64,000 nucleotides of DNA from Bacillaceae bacterium (GTDB lineage Bacteria; Bacillota; Bacilli; JACDOE01), in contig JACDOE010000003.1 of assembly GCA_017656255.1 (NCBI GenBank), positions 181,653-245,652 on the forward strand, given 5' to 3'. Within the stretch, counting starts at the first letter, position 1, and the number at the start of each line of letters is the position of its first letter. The translations under genes and the position numbers were made by a program. Below, piece by piece: positions 1 through 8,972 of this stretch. The notes under the pieces were generated by a model. It worked only from the letters and a program-made list of their open reading frames with translations, had not been told where the DNA came from and did no database searches.

Positions 1-579
1 AATCTGATTCAGGAGCGCTTCCCCGGTTCGGATCACATGCTCATAATAGGTCTCATCAAAAATGTCTCCGAACTGCATCTGTCTGACATCACCGGCCAAA
101 TTGGTCATATGGACCGCTTCATCATTCCAATTCAAAAAACGGCCTTCCCGGTCCACGACGAACAATCCGAAAGGAACGGAACAGAGCAGGGTGCGAACCC
201 ATTCCATATAGAGATCGCCCTGACGCATCATCTCAATGAGAAAATCTTCCCGGGAGACATATCCCTTCAGGTTTCCGGCTTCATCTTCAACGAGAATCAC
301 TTCTTCGCCCACGACTTTGAAGAAATCCAGCAACGATATTTTGTTATGAATTTTCAGTAAACGACAGGAATAAGAAAGTTGCGATAATGTCTGATGATCG
401 CGCGCTTTCCGGGGCACAGCCATCAGTTCATGTTTTCTGAGATAGCCGATAATCTTTTTTCCATCCCGGACAAACAAGAACGGTTCCTTTTCCCGGTTCA
501 GCCTGCTCAGGGCTTCCCCGACGGTCCATTCCTCATTGGCGCACACTGGCCTCTTTAATATATGATCAAAAAGATGCAT
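1..579 (-). CDS. Sigma-54-dependent regulator, N-terminal part (CBS pair + PAS), cut by window edge
   Basis: The reading frame opens at ATG 579 behind AGGAGG and stays open to base 1 (193 codons), so the gene is partial. Residues 1-115 read as a CBS-domain pair (FLFVRDGKKIIGYLRKHEL; VILVEDEAGNLKGYVSRED). Residues about 125-190 read as a PAS domain (SVPFGLFVVDREGRFLNWND). This order is found ahead of AAA+ sigma-54 activator modules in Firmicutes; the AAA+ and HTH parts would lie left of the window and are not seen. It follows the agmatine/putrescine operon by 100 bp on the same strand, and that operon has a sigma-54 promoter, so it is probably the operon's activator. The ligand is unknown. Confidence 0.75.
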   Translation of the reverse strand, partial: MHLFDHILKRPVCANEEWTVGEALSRLNREKEPFLFVRDGKKIIGYLRKHELMAVPRKARDHQTLSQLSYSCRLLKIHNKISLLDFFKVVGEEVILVEDEAGNLKGYVSREDFLIEMMRQGDLYMEWVRTLLCSVPFGLFVVDREGRFLNWNDEAVHMTNLAGDVRQMQFGDIFDETYYEHVIRTGEALLNQI

Positions 580-624
580 AGAATCTCCTCCTGATAAAAA
601 CCCTTACTTAAGAGATTCTATGCA
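575..624 (-). promoter_or_regulatory. 13-bp inverted repeat enclosing the regulator's start codon and SD
   Basis: TGCATAGAATCTC at 575-587 is the exact reverse complement of GAGATTCTATGCA at 612-624, with 24 nt between. In the minus-strand transcript the 3' arm contains the AUG of the CBS-PAS regulator and part of its AGGAGG. The hairpin could therefore hide the ribosome binding site. Alternatively the repeat is a DNA operator: its CTATGCA core recurs in the putative activator site at 4695-4731. Confidence 0.55.
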
Positions 625-679
625 AGAATGAATAGTCCTTTATGACCACCTTAATCAGGCTCTATTATTTAAGTGATTT

Positions 680-2053
<1,374 letters not shown>

Positions 2054-2935
2054 TTATTCGCTTCGCTTCACCTCACTCCACCAGTAGCTGACCACCGCTT
2101 CCCGAATCAGCTTGGCTGCCGTTATGGCAGTAATCCCTGCGGCATCAGACGGTGGTGACACTTCCACCAGATCCATGCCGACCACCTGATGATCTTTTAA
2201 GAGGTGAATCGCTTCAAGCGCTTCTTGACTTGTTATCCCGCACGGTTCGGGAGTTCCGGTTCCCGGACAGTAAGCGGGATCAATACAATCAATGTCAAAT
2301 GTGATGTAGATGGGTTTTCCTTTCAGGGCATCCAGATCCTGTTTCAACCCTTCCACCACACGGTAGCGACGCATATGGGTCATACCATCGGCATAACGGA
2401 ATTCATCCTTTTCTCCCGAACGAATTCCGTATTGATAAACTCTCCCTTTTCCCAGCAATTCAGCAACCCGGCGGATCACCGTCGCATGGGAGTATTTCAT
2501 ATCCAGATAGGTATCCCTTAAATCGGTGTGGGCATCAAATTGAACCACCACCAGGTCGGGATACTTTTCCGCTACAGCCTGAATCACCGGGTAACTGATC
2601 AGATGTTCTCCACCCATGACAAAAGGGGTTTTATCATCGTCCAACACATTTTTGACAGCCTCATAGATCAGTTCCATCGAACCGCTCACATTCCCGATCG
2701 GCAGTGTCAAATCCCCCCGATCGAAAAAGGGGACCTCCGACATATGCCGATCCAGATACGGGCTGTAATCTTCCAGTCCCACGGATGCATTTCGAATGCC
2801 CTGAGGACCGAACCGGCTACCCGGTTTGAAACTGACGGTAAAATCCATCGGGGCCCCCATCAGGATCACACTGGCATCTTCATAGCGATCACGGCTGAAA
2901 ATAAACGCTCCGGTTGATTCATATTGAACTGGCAT
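2054..2935 (-). CDS. speB: Agmatinase (ureohydrolase family)
   Basis: Hydrolyses agmatine to putrescine and urea with a binuclear manganese centre. Metal-ligand motifs are GGEH, DAHTD and DIDCIDPAYCPGTGTPEP, typical of SpeB agmatinases. An upstream ATG at 2941 touches the SD, while ATG 2935 (MPVQYEST) has AAGGAGG with 7-nt spacing, so 2935 is chosen (293 aa). It sits between the aldehyde dehydrogenase and the putrescine aminotransferase on one strand. It may also supply putrescine for spermidine synthesis, because speA is present at 25.7 kb. Confidence 0.9.
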   Translation of the reverse strand: MPVQYESTGAFIFSRDRYEDASVILMGAPMDFTVSFKPGSRFGPQGIRNASVGLEDYSPYLDRHMSEVPFFDRGDLTLPIGNVSGSMELIYEAVKNVLDDDKTPFVMGGEHLISYPVIQAVAEKYPDLVVVQFDAHTDLRDTYLDMKYSHATVIRRVAELLGKGRVYQYGIRSGEKDEFRYADGMTHMRRYRVVEGLKQDLDALKGKPIYITFDIDCIDPAYCPGTGTPEPCGITSQEALEAIHLLKDHQVVGMDLVEVSPPSDAAGITAITAAKLIREAVVSYWWSEVKRSE

Positions 2936-3077
2936 GGTCATTCCTCCTTGATGATCTGTGGTTTAAGCCGCCCGGTTTGCCCGTTTATCCGGGTTCCGGA
3001 AGACTCTGATGTCATGTATTCTTTCGAATTTTACCACAGAAATGACCCCTACCGGAAATCAAGTTAAAGCGCCCGGT

Positions 3078-4553
3078 TTATTCAGAAAACCAGCCGATCG
3101 GTTCCACTTCAAGATTGACGTTGATCTGTTTGACTTCGGTGTATTCTTCAAAACCGTATGTCCCCAGTTCCCGACCGATTCCGCTTTGTTTATACCCGCC
3201 CCACGGTGCTTCATTGTACGTGGGATGATACGTATTGATCCAGGTGATCCCGGCCCGCAGCTTTCGGATCACGCGCTGTGCCTTTGCACCGTCACCGGTG
3301 AACACAGCCCCCGCCAGCCCATAAACGGTATCGTTGGCCAGACGAATCGCTTCCTGTTCGTCTTTAAACTTCTGGACCACCAGAACGGGGCCGAAAATTT
3401 CTTCCTGGACAATCCGCATGTCCGGACGGGTGTCCACAAAAATGGTCGGTTCCACAAAAAATCCTTGATTCAGTCCGTCATGCATCATGCGTTTGCCGCC
3501 GCATGCCAGTGTGGCGCCTTCTTCCTGCCCCAATTGAATATAGCCAAGCACTTTTTCCATGTGTTCTTTTGACACCAGCGGACCCATTTCCGTACCTTCT
3601 TCGAGGCCCGGACCGACCTTGATCTTTTGCGCTCGTTCCACCATACGTTCAACGAAACGGTCGTGAATGCTTTCTTCGAGAAGCAAACGGGAACCCGCCG
3701 AACAGACCTGACCCTGGCCGGCATAGATAGCAAACAGGGCATAATCGACTGCCGTTTCGAAGTCGGCATCAGCAAACACAATATTGGGGGACTTGCCACC
3801 CAGTTCCAACGAGATTTTTTTCAGATTCCCCGTTGCCGCCTGCATAATCTTGCGACCGGTTTCGGTACCTCCCGTAAAGGCTACTTTATCCACCAGGTGG
3901 CTCCCGGCGATTTCATTCCCCGCCGTCGGTCCCGGTCCCAGGACCAGGTTGCAGACCCCTTTCGGAAAGCCCACTTCCTCAAAGATTTCAAACAGCTTGA
4001 TCGGAGACAGCGGGGTGATCTCCGACGGTTTAAAAACAACCGTGTTCCCGGCAGCCAGAGCCGGAGCCAGTTTCCAGACCGCCATCAACAGCGGATAGTT
4101 CCATGGGGTAATCTGGCCACAAACCCCGACCGGCTCTCTGACGACCATGGCCTGCATCGGATCGGCCACGTCATAGGTCTGTCCGTGAGGTTTCGTCGCC
4201 AGACCGGCATAATAACGAAAACAGGCGACGGCATCCGCCGCATCAAACGCCGCTTCCCGCAGGGGCTTCCCGTTATCCAGGGTATCGGTGCGGGCAAATT
4301 CATCAGCCCGCTCTTCCAGTTTATCTGCCACTTTTAATAAAAGATTCGCCCGGTCATAAGCGGACATCTCAGGCCATTCACCTTCATCAAAGGCTTTTCG
4401 GGCAGCCCGAATCGCCTTCCTGGCATCCTGCTCGCCTCCTTCTGTGACCACGGCAATCACGTCACCATTGGCCGGATTAATGATCTCCCTCGTCTCACCC
4501 GAACCGGCTTCCACCCATTCACCATCAATGAACATTTTCAGAACCTCTGACAT
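3078..4553 (-). CDS. Aldehyde dehydrogenase, probable 4-aminobutanal dehydrogenase
   Basis: NAD(P)-dependent aldehyde dehydrogenase of 491 aa, betaine-aldehyde/aminobutyraldehyde subgroup. Seen: TPWNYPLLMAVWKLAPALAAGN, FTGGTETGR (cofactor binding), ELGGKSPNIVF containing the catalytic glutamate, and GQGQVCSAGSRL containing the catalytic cysteine. It is the first gene after the sigma-54 promoter and is followed by agmatinase and putrescine aminotransferase. Its likely job is oxidation of 4-aminobutanal to GABA. GbsA-like betaine aldehyde dehydrogenase is the family alternative; context decides. Start ATG 4553 has GGAGGG about 12 nt upstream. Confidence 0.88.
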   Translation of the reverse strand: MSEVLKMFIDGEWVEAGSGETREIINPANGDVIAVVTEGGEQDARKAIRAARKAFDEGEWPEMSAYDRANLLLKVADKLEERADEFARTDTLDNGKPLREAAFDAADAVACFRYYAGLATKPHGQTYDVADPMQAMVVREPVGVCGQITPWNYPLLMAVWKLAPALAAGNTVVFKPSEITPLSPIKLFEIFEEVGFPKGVCNLVLGPGPTAGNEIAGSHLVDKVAFTGGTETGRKIMQAATGNLKKISLELGGKSPNIVFADADFETAVDYALFAIYAGQGQVCSAGSRLLLEESIHDRFVERMVERAQKIKVGPGLEEGTEMGPLVSKEHMEKVLGYIQLGQEEGATLACGGKRMMHDGLNQGFFVEPTIFVDTRPDMRIVQEEIFGPVLVVQKFKDEQEAIRLANDTVYGLAGAVFTGDGAKAQRVIRKLRAGITWINTYHPTYNEAPWGGYKQSGIGRELGTYGFEEYTEVKQINVNLEVEPIGWFSE

Positions 4554-4604
4554 TCTCTTACCAGACCCTCCATTCTATTGATCAATTGTCGATATTTTAT
4601 TGAA

Positions 4605-4620
4605 TGCAAGGTTCGTGCCA
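4605..4620 (-). promoter_or_regulatory. Sigma-54 (-24/-12) promoter of the agmatine/putrescine operon
   Basis: The minus strand reads TGGCAC-GAACC-TTGCA, an exact match to the TGGCAC-N5-TTGCW consensus. Transcription would start near 4593, about 40 nt before the aldehyde dehydrogenase start codon. The regulator type at 1-579 is the class that activates such promoters. Confidence 0.88.
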
Positions 4621-4694
4621 GATGTATATCGTGTCACTGGAGGCCCATGTTACGGCTGCTGCTTACCATCAATCCGCTCCAGCAGGTCTCCTTT

Positions 4695-4731
4695 CTATGC
4701 ATTCCCGGGTAGTCTATTCAAATTTGCATAG
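4695..4731. promoter_or_regulatory. Putative upstream activator site (inverted CTATGCA repeats)
   Basis: CTATGCA at 4695-4701 and its reverse complement TGCATAG at 4725-4731 flank 23 nt. They lie about 75-110 bp upstream of the -24 element, the usual distance for a sigma-54 enhancer site. The same heptamer, in the longer form TTCTATGCA, lies in the leader of the CBS-PAS regulator (618-624). Confidence 0.5.
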
Positions 4732-4847
4732 CGATTGTGAAATGCTGTCTACACTTATCCGATCCCTTAAATGTGATAAACTATAATCGACTGACATAAT
4801 CAATGTTAGATTGAACATATACCCTATCTCGAGAAGGAGGAATCAAC

Positions 4848-6224
4848 ATGCATCCGGACTTCAAACAGCATTTTGCTGAAAATCGGGACCGTCATCTCGA
4901 AGAATTGAAGGAATGGTTGTCCATTCCCAGTATCAGCGCCCTTCCCGAACATAACAGCGATGTGGCCCGCGCTGCAGAATGGACGGCAGAAGCCCTGAAA
5001 AAAGCGGGCATGGAAAATGCAAAAATCATGCCGACGGAAGGGCATCCGGTCGTGTATGGCGACTGGTTGAAAGCGGAGGGAAAACCCACCGTCCTCATCT
5101 ACGGCCATTACGACGTACAGCCGGTCGATCCGGTGGACCTCTGGGAAACCCCGCCCTTTGAACCGGCGATTCGGGATGAGAAGCTGTATGCACGGGGTGC
5201 CAGCGACGACAAGGGACAGGTTTTCTTACATATCAAAGTGCTGGAAGCCATTTTGCAAAAAGAGGGAACCCTGCCGCTCAACTTCAAATTCTGCATTGAA
5301 GGCGAAGAAGAGATCGGCAGCCCCAATCTGGATCCCTTCGTCGAAAAACATCGCGATCTGCTGGCAGCGGACGTGCTGGTGATTTCGGATACACCGATGA
5401 TTGAGAAGGGAAAACCGGTCATCTGTTATGGGCTCAGAGGACTGTGCGGACTGCAGATTGACGTTAAGGGGCCGAAAGGAGACCTGCATTCAGGCCTTTA
5501 CGGCGGTGCGGTACAAAACCCGATCCATGCCCTGGTACAGATTCTGGATTCGATGAGAAATGAACAAGGGCAGGTCACCGTCGACGGATTTTATGACCGT
5601 GTGGTTCCCTTAACAGAAAAGGAACGAAAGGAATTTGCCGAGATCGGTCCGGAAGAAGAGAAAATGCGTCAGGAACTGAATGTGCCGGAACTATTCGGAG
5701 AAGAAGGATATACGGCGCTGGAACGGACCTGGGCCCGCCCCACACTTGAGATCAACGGCATTTACGGCGGTTTTCAGGGAGAAGGGATTAAAACGGTGAT
5801 TCCGTCAGAAGCCCACGCCAAAATCACCTGCCGGCTTGTTCCCGATCAGGAGCCGGATGAAATCATCGAACTGATCAAAAAACATGTCAAATCGCATACA
5901 CCACCGGGTGTCACCGTTGAATTTCAACTGTTTGACAAAGGGCGTCCCTTTATGACCCCGCCGGATCATCCGGCGATTCAGGCGGCCGCCCGTTCTTACG
6001 AACAGGCTTACGGCGTAGCGCCGGCCTATACCCGGATGGGCGGATCAATTCCAATTGTGGAAACCTTCGGCCGCCTGCTCAATGTCCCGGTGGTCATGAT
6101 GGGCTTCGGGCTTCCCGACGAGAATTTTCATGCGCCCAATGAACATTTTAATCTGGTAAACTTTGATAAAGGTTTGCTGACTCTGAGTCACTACTGGTAT
6201 GAACTGGAGAAGACACTTAAATAA
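4848..6224 (+). CDS. M20-family dipeptidase
   Basis: Zinc-dependent M20 (ArgE/DapE/CNDP-like) dipeptidase of 458 aa, cytoplasmic. Motifs: LIYGHYDVQPVD (zinc His and base), ARGASDDKGQ (bridging Asp), CIEGEEEIGSPNL (catalytic and zinc Glu), and a C-terminal GGSIPIVETF and NEHFNLVNF. Residues about 190-330 form the inserted dimerisation domain (DLHSGLYGG). SD GAAGGAGG precedes ATG 4848. It is divergent from the agmatine operon across a 294-bp region holding the sigma-54 promoter and activator site; no link in function is evident. Its own terminator follows. Confidence 0.88.
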   Translation: MHPDFKQHFAENRDRHLEELKEWLSIPSISALPEHNSDVARAAEWTAEALKKAGMENAKIMPTEGHPVVYGDWLKAEGKPTVLIYGHYDVQPVDPVDLWETPPFEPAIRDEKLYARGASDDKGQVFLHIKVLEAILQKEGTLPLNFKFCIEGEEEIGSPNLDPFVEKHRDLLAADVLVISDTPMIEKGKPVICYGLRGLCGLQIDVKGPKGDLHSGLYGGAVQNPIHALVQILDSMRNEQGQVTVDGFYDRVVPLTEKERKEFAEIGPEEEKMRQELNVPELFGEEGYTALERTWARPTLEINGIYGGFQGEGIKTVIPSEAHAKITCRLVPDQEPDEIIELIKKHVKSHTPPGVTVEFQLFDKGRPFMTPPDHPAIQAAARSYEQAYGVAPAYTRMGGSIPIVETFGRLLNVPVVMMGFGLPDENFHAPNEHFNLVNFDKGLLTLSHYWYELEKTLK

Positions 6225-6232
6225 ATGGGAAT

Positions 6233-6268
6233 GGACCGGGGAAAGTAAGTTTCCCCGGTCCGTTTTTT
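6233..6268 (+). terminator. Rho-independent terminator of the dipeptidase gene
   Basis: Perfect 12-bp stem GGACCGGGGAAA / TTTCCCCGGTCC with a short loop, followed by GTTTTTT. Confidence 0.9.
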
Positions 6269-6337
6269 ATGCATCGGTGGTAAAAGGGAGGGATGACGGT
6301 GCTACCGATGTATTCGCGATGTCGGAAAAATATATGA

Positions 6338-6790
6338 TTAAGCATAAAACTCTTGATTTTTAATTCTATATTCAACCTCCTGAATGGTTTCCTCTTGTAA
6401 TCTTACCCATATAACGGCACCATTAGGGTGTTTGTAGGGAACAGGCATTAAGAATTTTTTCGGATTGGCCAGTCTCCAGGCATAAGTTTTTTTGTACGGA
6501 AGAGCTTCCTTTATCGCCCCTCCCCTTTCTTTTGCCAGATTGTTGTACGCTTCAAGGGTTAATGGCCCGGATACATCAATTAAATCAACAATCCCAGAAA
6601 TCGTACCCGTTCCTCCTGAAATAATACCAATCGTTCCCCGGACGTTCGTTCTGGAACCCCTGATTTCTACTGTTTTTTCATGACATAATATTTTATTTGC
6701 CCATGGTTCACGTATGATTAAAGCTCTTGTTATACCAGTCGATTTTTCGTACTCATCAAATAACGATATTTGAAAATTCTTATCATTCAA
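6338..6790 (-). CDS. ASCH-domain protein
   Basis: Small cytoplasmic protein (150 aa) with the ASCH fold: ALIIREPWANKILCHEKTVEIRG near residues 24-46 and a later YAWRLANPKKF segment. ASCH domains bind RNA or nucleotides, and some are amidohydrolases of modified cytidine; the substrate here is unknown. The start is TTG 6790, with AGGAGGGG 9 nt upstream. That SD lies in a 7-bp hairpin (TTGAGGA 5-nt loop TCCTCAA at 6792-6810) that could limit translation. It stands alone between the dipeptidase terminator and the dioxygenase unit. Confidence 0.75.
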   Translation of the reverse strand: MNDKNFQISLFDEYEKSTGITRALIIREPWANKILCHEKTVEIRGSRTNVRGTIGIISGGTGTISGIVDLIDVSGPLTLEAYNNLAKERGGAIKEALPYKKTYAWRLANPKKFLMPVPYKHPNGAVIWVRLQEETIQEVEYRIKNQEFYA

Positions 6791-6894
6791 TTTGAGGAAC
6801 CCCTCCTCAAGTAACTCCAGATTCTACTCTACCGAAATAATTTTTGTAATAATAAGAAGCTAAAAGACTCACCCGGGGTCTCCCCCGCTTCTTC

Positions 6895-7209
6895 CTACAA
6901 TGTCACGATCCCATCACATGTGACCTTCAACTGATTCACAGGAATACCAAAGAACGTATAGGTCTGTACAATGGCCTGATATCCGAAGTTTTCCTGACTT
7001 CGCTCAATGGCAATGACTTTTTTATTAAGGGTCCATAATCTTTGCAGGGGATGATCAAGATGTCCATCAACCGCACTTAAAGCCTCTCTGGCAAAGACCA
7101 CCTCATCCTTTTCCATTTCCCCCAGCCCATTTTGAAATGACAGCGGAACGGCTAAAGCCAGCACAGCTATCATCGGTGAAAAGATTATATATGCCATTAT
7201 CTTTTTCAT
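6895..7209 (-). CDS. Small exported or membrane-anchored protein of unknown function
   Basis: 104 aa with an N-terminal hydrophobic segment (MAYIIFSPMIAVLALAVPLSF, residues 5-25) that is a signal peptide or anchor, then a soluble tail with no recognised domain. ATG 7209 has GGGGGAA about 11 nt upstream. It lies 48 bp after the LigB-type dioxygenase on the same strand and could be co-transcribed, but nothing in the sequence suggests a shared function. Confidence 0.6.
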   Translation of the reverse strand: MKKIMAYIIFSPMIAVLALAVPLSFQNGLGEMEKDEVVFAREALSAVDGHLDHPLQRLWTLNKKVIAIERSQENFGYQAIVQTYTFFGIPVNQLKVTCDGIVTL

Positions 7210-7257
7210 TATTGGCTATTCCCCCAGTCGGTTTCTTCAGCACTTCCCTGCTCGTAT

Positions 7258-8031
7258 CTATTCTATCAGAATCCCGATCATACTCAGTGATCCATATTGA
7301 TAGGATCGATGCAGCACCCGGGATTTTCGCACGTCATCCCCGCTACCCATCGTAATAAAAAGCGGCACCAGATGCTCCGCCGTCGGAACGGCTTCCCGTG
7401 CGTACGGCGCCTGCGTCCGATAATCAAAAAGGGCATCCAGATCCCACCTGTTCACGTGGTCAAGCAGCCAGTCATCAAAGGCAACCGCCCACTCCGCGGG
7501 ATCTTTGCTTCCCCATTCCAGCCGCCGCAGATTATGTACCGTCGCCCCGCTTCCCAGGACCAGCATATTCTGTTCCCTCAAACCGGACAGCGCCCGGCCA
7601 ATACGATACTGTTCTTCCGGAGACATGAGTGGATTAATCGACACGGCCACAACGGGAATATCCGCATCCGGATAAAGATGATTGAGCAACACCCACACCC
7701 CGTGATCCAGTCCCCGCTCCGTATCCAGACTCACCTCACACTGAGCCGCCTCAAACGCCGACTGAATCTGCCCCGAGAGATCCGATGATCCCCGTGCCGG
7801 ATACTGCATGCGGTAAAGCTCTTCCGGAAATCCGTAAAAATCATGGATGGTGTCATAGATGTCATCCCGGCAGGTCACCGTCGTCCTTTCCTTTTCCCAG
7901 TGAGCAGAAAAAACGATGATCCCTTCCGGTTTTCCCAGATCACCGGATAACTGGTTCAGAAAACGGGTGTACGGCTGATCCTCCAGGGCAAGCGTCGGAG
8001 CACCGTGACAGAGAAAAAGAGATGGAAACAT
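7258..8031 (-). CDS. LigB/DODA-type extradiol ring-opening dioxygenase
   Basis: 257 aa, related to plant 4,5-DOPA dioxygenase and E. coli YgiD. Seen: FLCHGAPTLALEDQPYTRFL with the first metal His, FSAHWE (second His), GLDHGVWVLL with the conserved His, and VLGSGATVHNLR. The family uses a divalent metal to open catechol-type rings. A longer frame starts at 8052, but the SD AGGAGGAG lies inside it just before ATG 8031, so 8031 is chosen. It is divergent from a YodB-like HxlR regulator with a palindrome between them, so repression relieved by quinones or catechols is plausible. Confidence 0.85.
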   Translation of the reverse strand: MFPSLFLCHGAPTLALEDQPYTRFLNQLSGDLGKPEGIIVFSAHWEKERTTVTCRDDIYDTIHDFYGFPEELYRMQYPARGSSDLSGQIQSAFEAAQCEVSLDTERGLDHGVWVLLNHLYPDADIPVVAVSINPLMSPEEQYRIGRALSGLREQNMLVLGSGATVHNLRRLEWGSKDPAEWAVAFDDWLLDHVNRWDLDALFDYRTQAPYAREAVPTAEHLVPLFITMGSGDDVRKSRVLHRSYQYGSLSMIGILIE

Positions 8032-8086
8032 GATTTCTCCTCCTGATCGCATCGTTTAGGTTTGATAACACCTTATGCGATACCAC

Positions 8087-8103
8087 TTACTTTTGTCAAG
8101 TAA
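8087..8103. promoter_or_regulatory. Palindromic operator between dioxygenase and HxlR regulator
   Basis: TTACTTTTGTCAAGTAA is a perfect 6-5-6 inverted repeat in the divergent intergenic region. It is a likely binding site of the adjacent HxlR/YodB-type repressor. Confidence 0.6.
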
Positions 8104-8192
8104 CTCAATTATCTAAACCTCATTTCGAAATGACATTTTTCCATTTTGACAGGGAACTGTGATAAAATATCCGTGATTAGAGGTGAGCGAAA

Positions 8193-8501
8193 ATGGATTA
8201 CTCTCGGATGTGTCCCAAATACGAAGCGGCTATCGAAATCCTGGGGAAAAAATGGACGGGGCTAATTCTCCGGGTACTCATGGGAGGACCCAAACGTTTC
8301 AACCAGATCAAGGAACAGATTCCGGAAATGAGTGACCGGATGCTCTCGGAACGGATGAGAGAACTGGAAAAGGCGGAAATCGTCCAGCGTGATGTCTATC
8401 CCGAGACGCCCGTTCGCATTGAATACCGCTTGACGGAAAAAGGACATGAGCTCGAACCGGCCATCGAAGAGATTCAGAAATGGGCGGCAAAGTGGATGTA
8501 A
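8193..8501 (+). CDS. HxlR-family redox-sensing repressor, YodB/CatR-like
   Basis: 102-aa winged-helix protein. The N-terminus MCPKYEAAIEILGKKW keeps the single conserved cysteine (Cys7) that in Bacillus subtilis YodB and CatR senses quinones and diamide. The body GGPKRFNQIKEQIPEMSDRM and ELEKAEIVQRDVYPETPVRI is strongly YodB-like. SD AGAGGTGA precedes ATG 8193. The divergent extradiol dioxygenase is the probable target. The YodB assignment rests on remembered similarity, not a search. Confidence 0.85.
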   Translation: MDYSRMCPKYEAAIEILGKKWTGLILRVLMGGPKRFNQIKEQIPEMSDRMLSERMRELEKAEIVQRDVYPETPVRIEYRLTEKGHELEPAIEEIQKWAAKWM

Positions 8502-8518
8502 GGTAAGTCCGGTCAAGG

Positions 8519-8851
8519 TTAAGGTGTGCCTTCTCCGGATGCAATGGGCTTTAGCATACGAAACAGGTAATCGACGGAATGAAACGCATAGATTTTATGC
8601 AGCACTTTCCCGTCCTGAACCACCAGCATACAGGGGACACTTTCTACTTTCCATTCTTCCGCGCGGTGCGGAATAAAATTGATGTTACATTTGGCTGCCG
8701 TCAGATCCGAAAGAGCCTCCAGCGTAATATCCAGCATTTTTTCCGCCATTTTGCAGGTGCCGCACATGGGGGTATATAAATAAATCACCACCGGATCTTG
8801 ATGGGAATCCAACAGACTCTGTAATTGTTTATCGTTAACTTCTTCAAGCAT
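8519..8851 (-). CDS. Thioredoxin-like protein (CGTC)
   Basis: 110-aa thioredoxin-fold protein with active site YTPMCGTCKMAEKML and the cis-proline segment ESVPCMLVVQDGKVL. It is related to short Bacillus thioredoxin-like proteins of the YtpP/YusE type and probably reduces or exchanges disulfides. A longer in-frame start at 9034 would run across the start of chrA and adds nothing thioredoxin-like. ATG 8851 (MLEEVND), with a GGAG further upstream, is preferred. The 3' end faces the HxlR gene. Confidence 0.8.
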   Translation of the reverse strand: MLEEVNDKQLQSLLDSHQDPVVIYLYTPMCGTCKMAEKMLDITLEALSDLTAAKCNINFIPHRAEEWKVESVPCMLVVQDGKVLHKIYAFHSVDYLFRMLKPIASGEGTP

Positions 8852-8972
8852 GGGACAACCTTCAGCTCCATTCTTTATAAAGAGTTTCGGTACTAAAAAA
8901 TTGTAATGCAAATTCAGCAACAAGTAAAATGATAAAAACACGCCAACGGAGTTACAGAAAGGAAAGACGATC

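Noticed and set aside
37..360. Plus-strand open frame at the left edge
   Set aside because: It lies antisense to the CBS-PAS regulator, which has clear domains and an AGGAGG-preceded start; the plus frame has no SD and no protein-like pattern.
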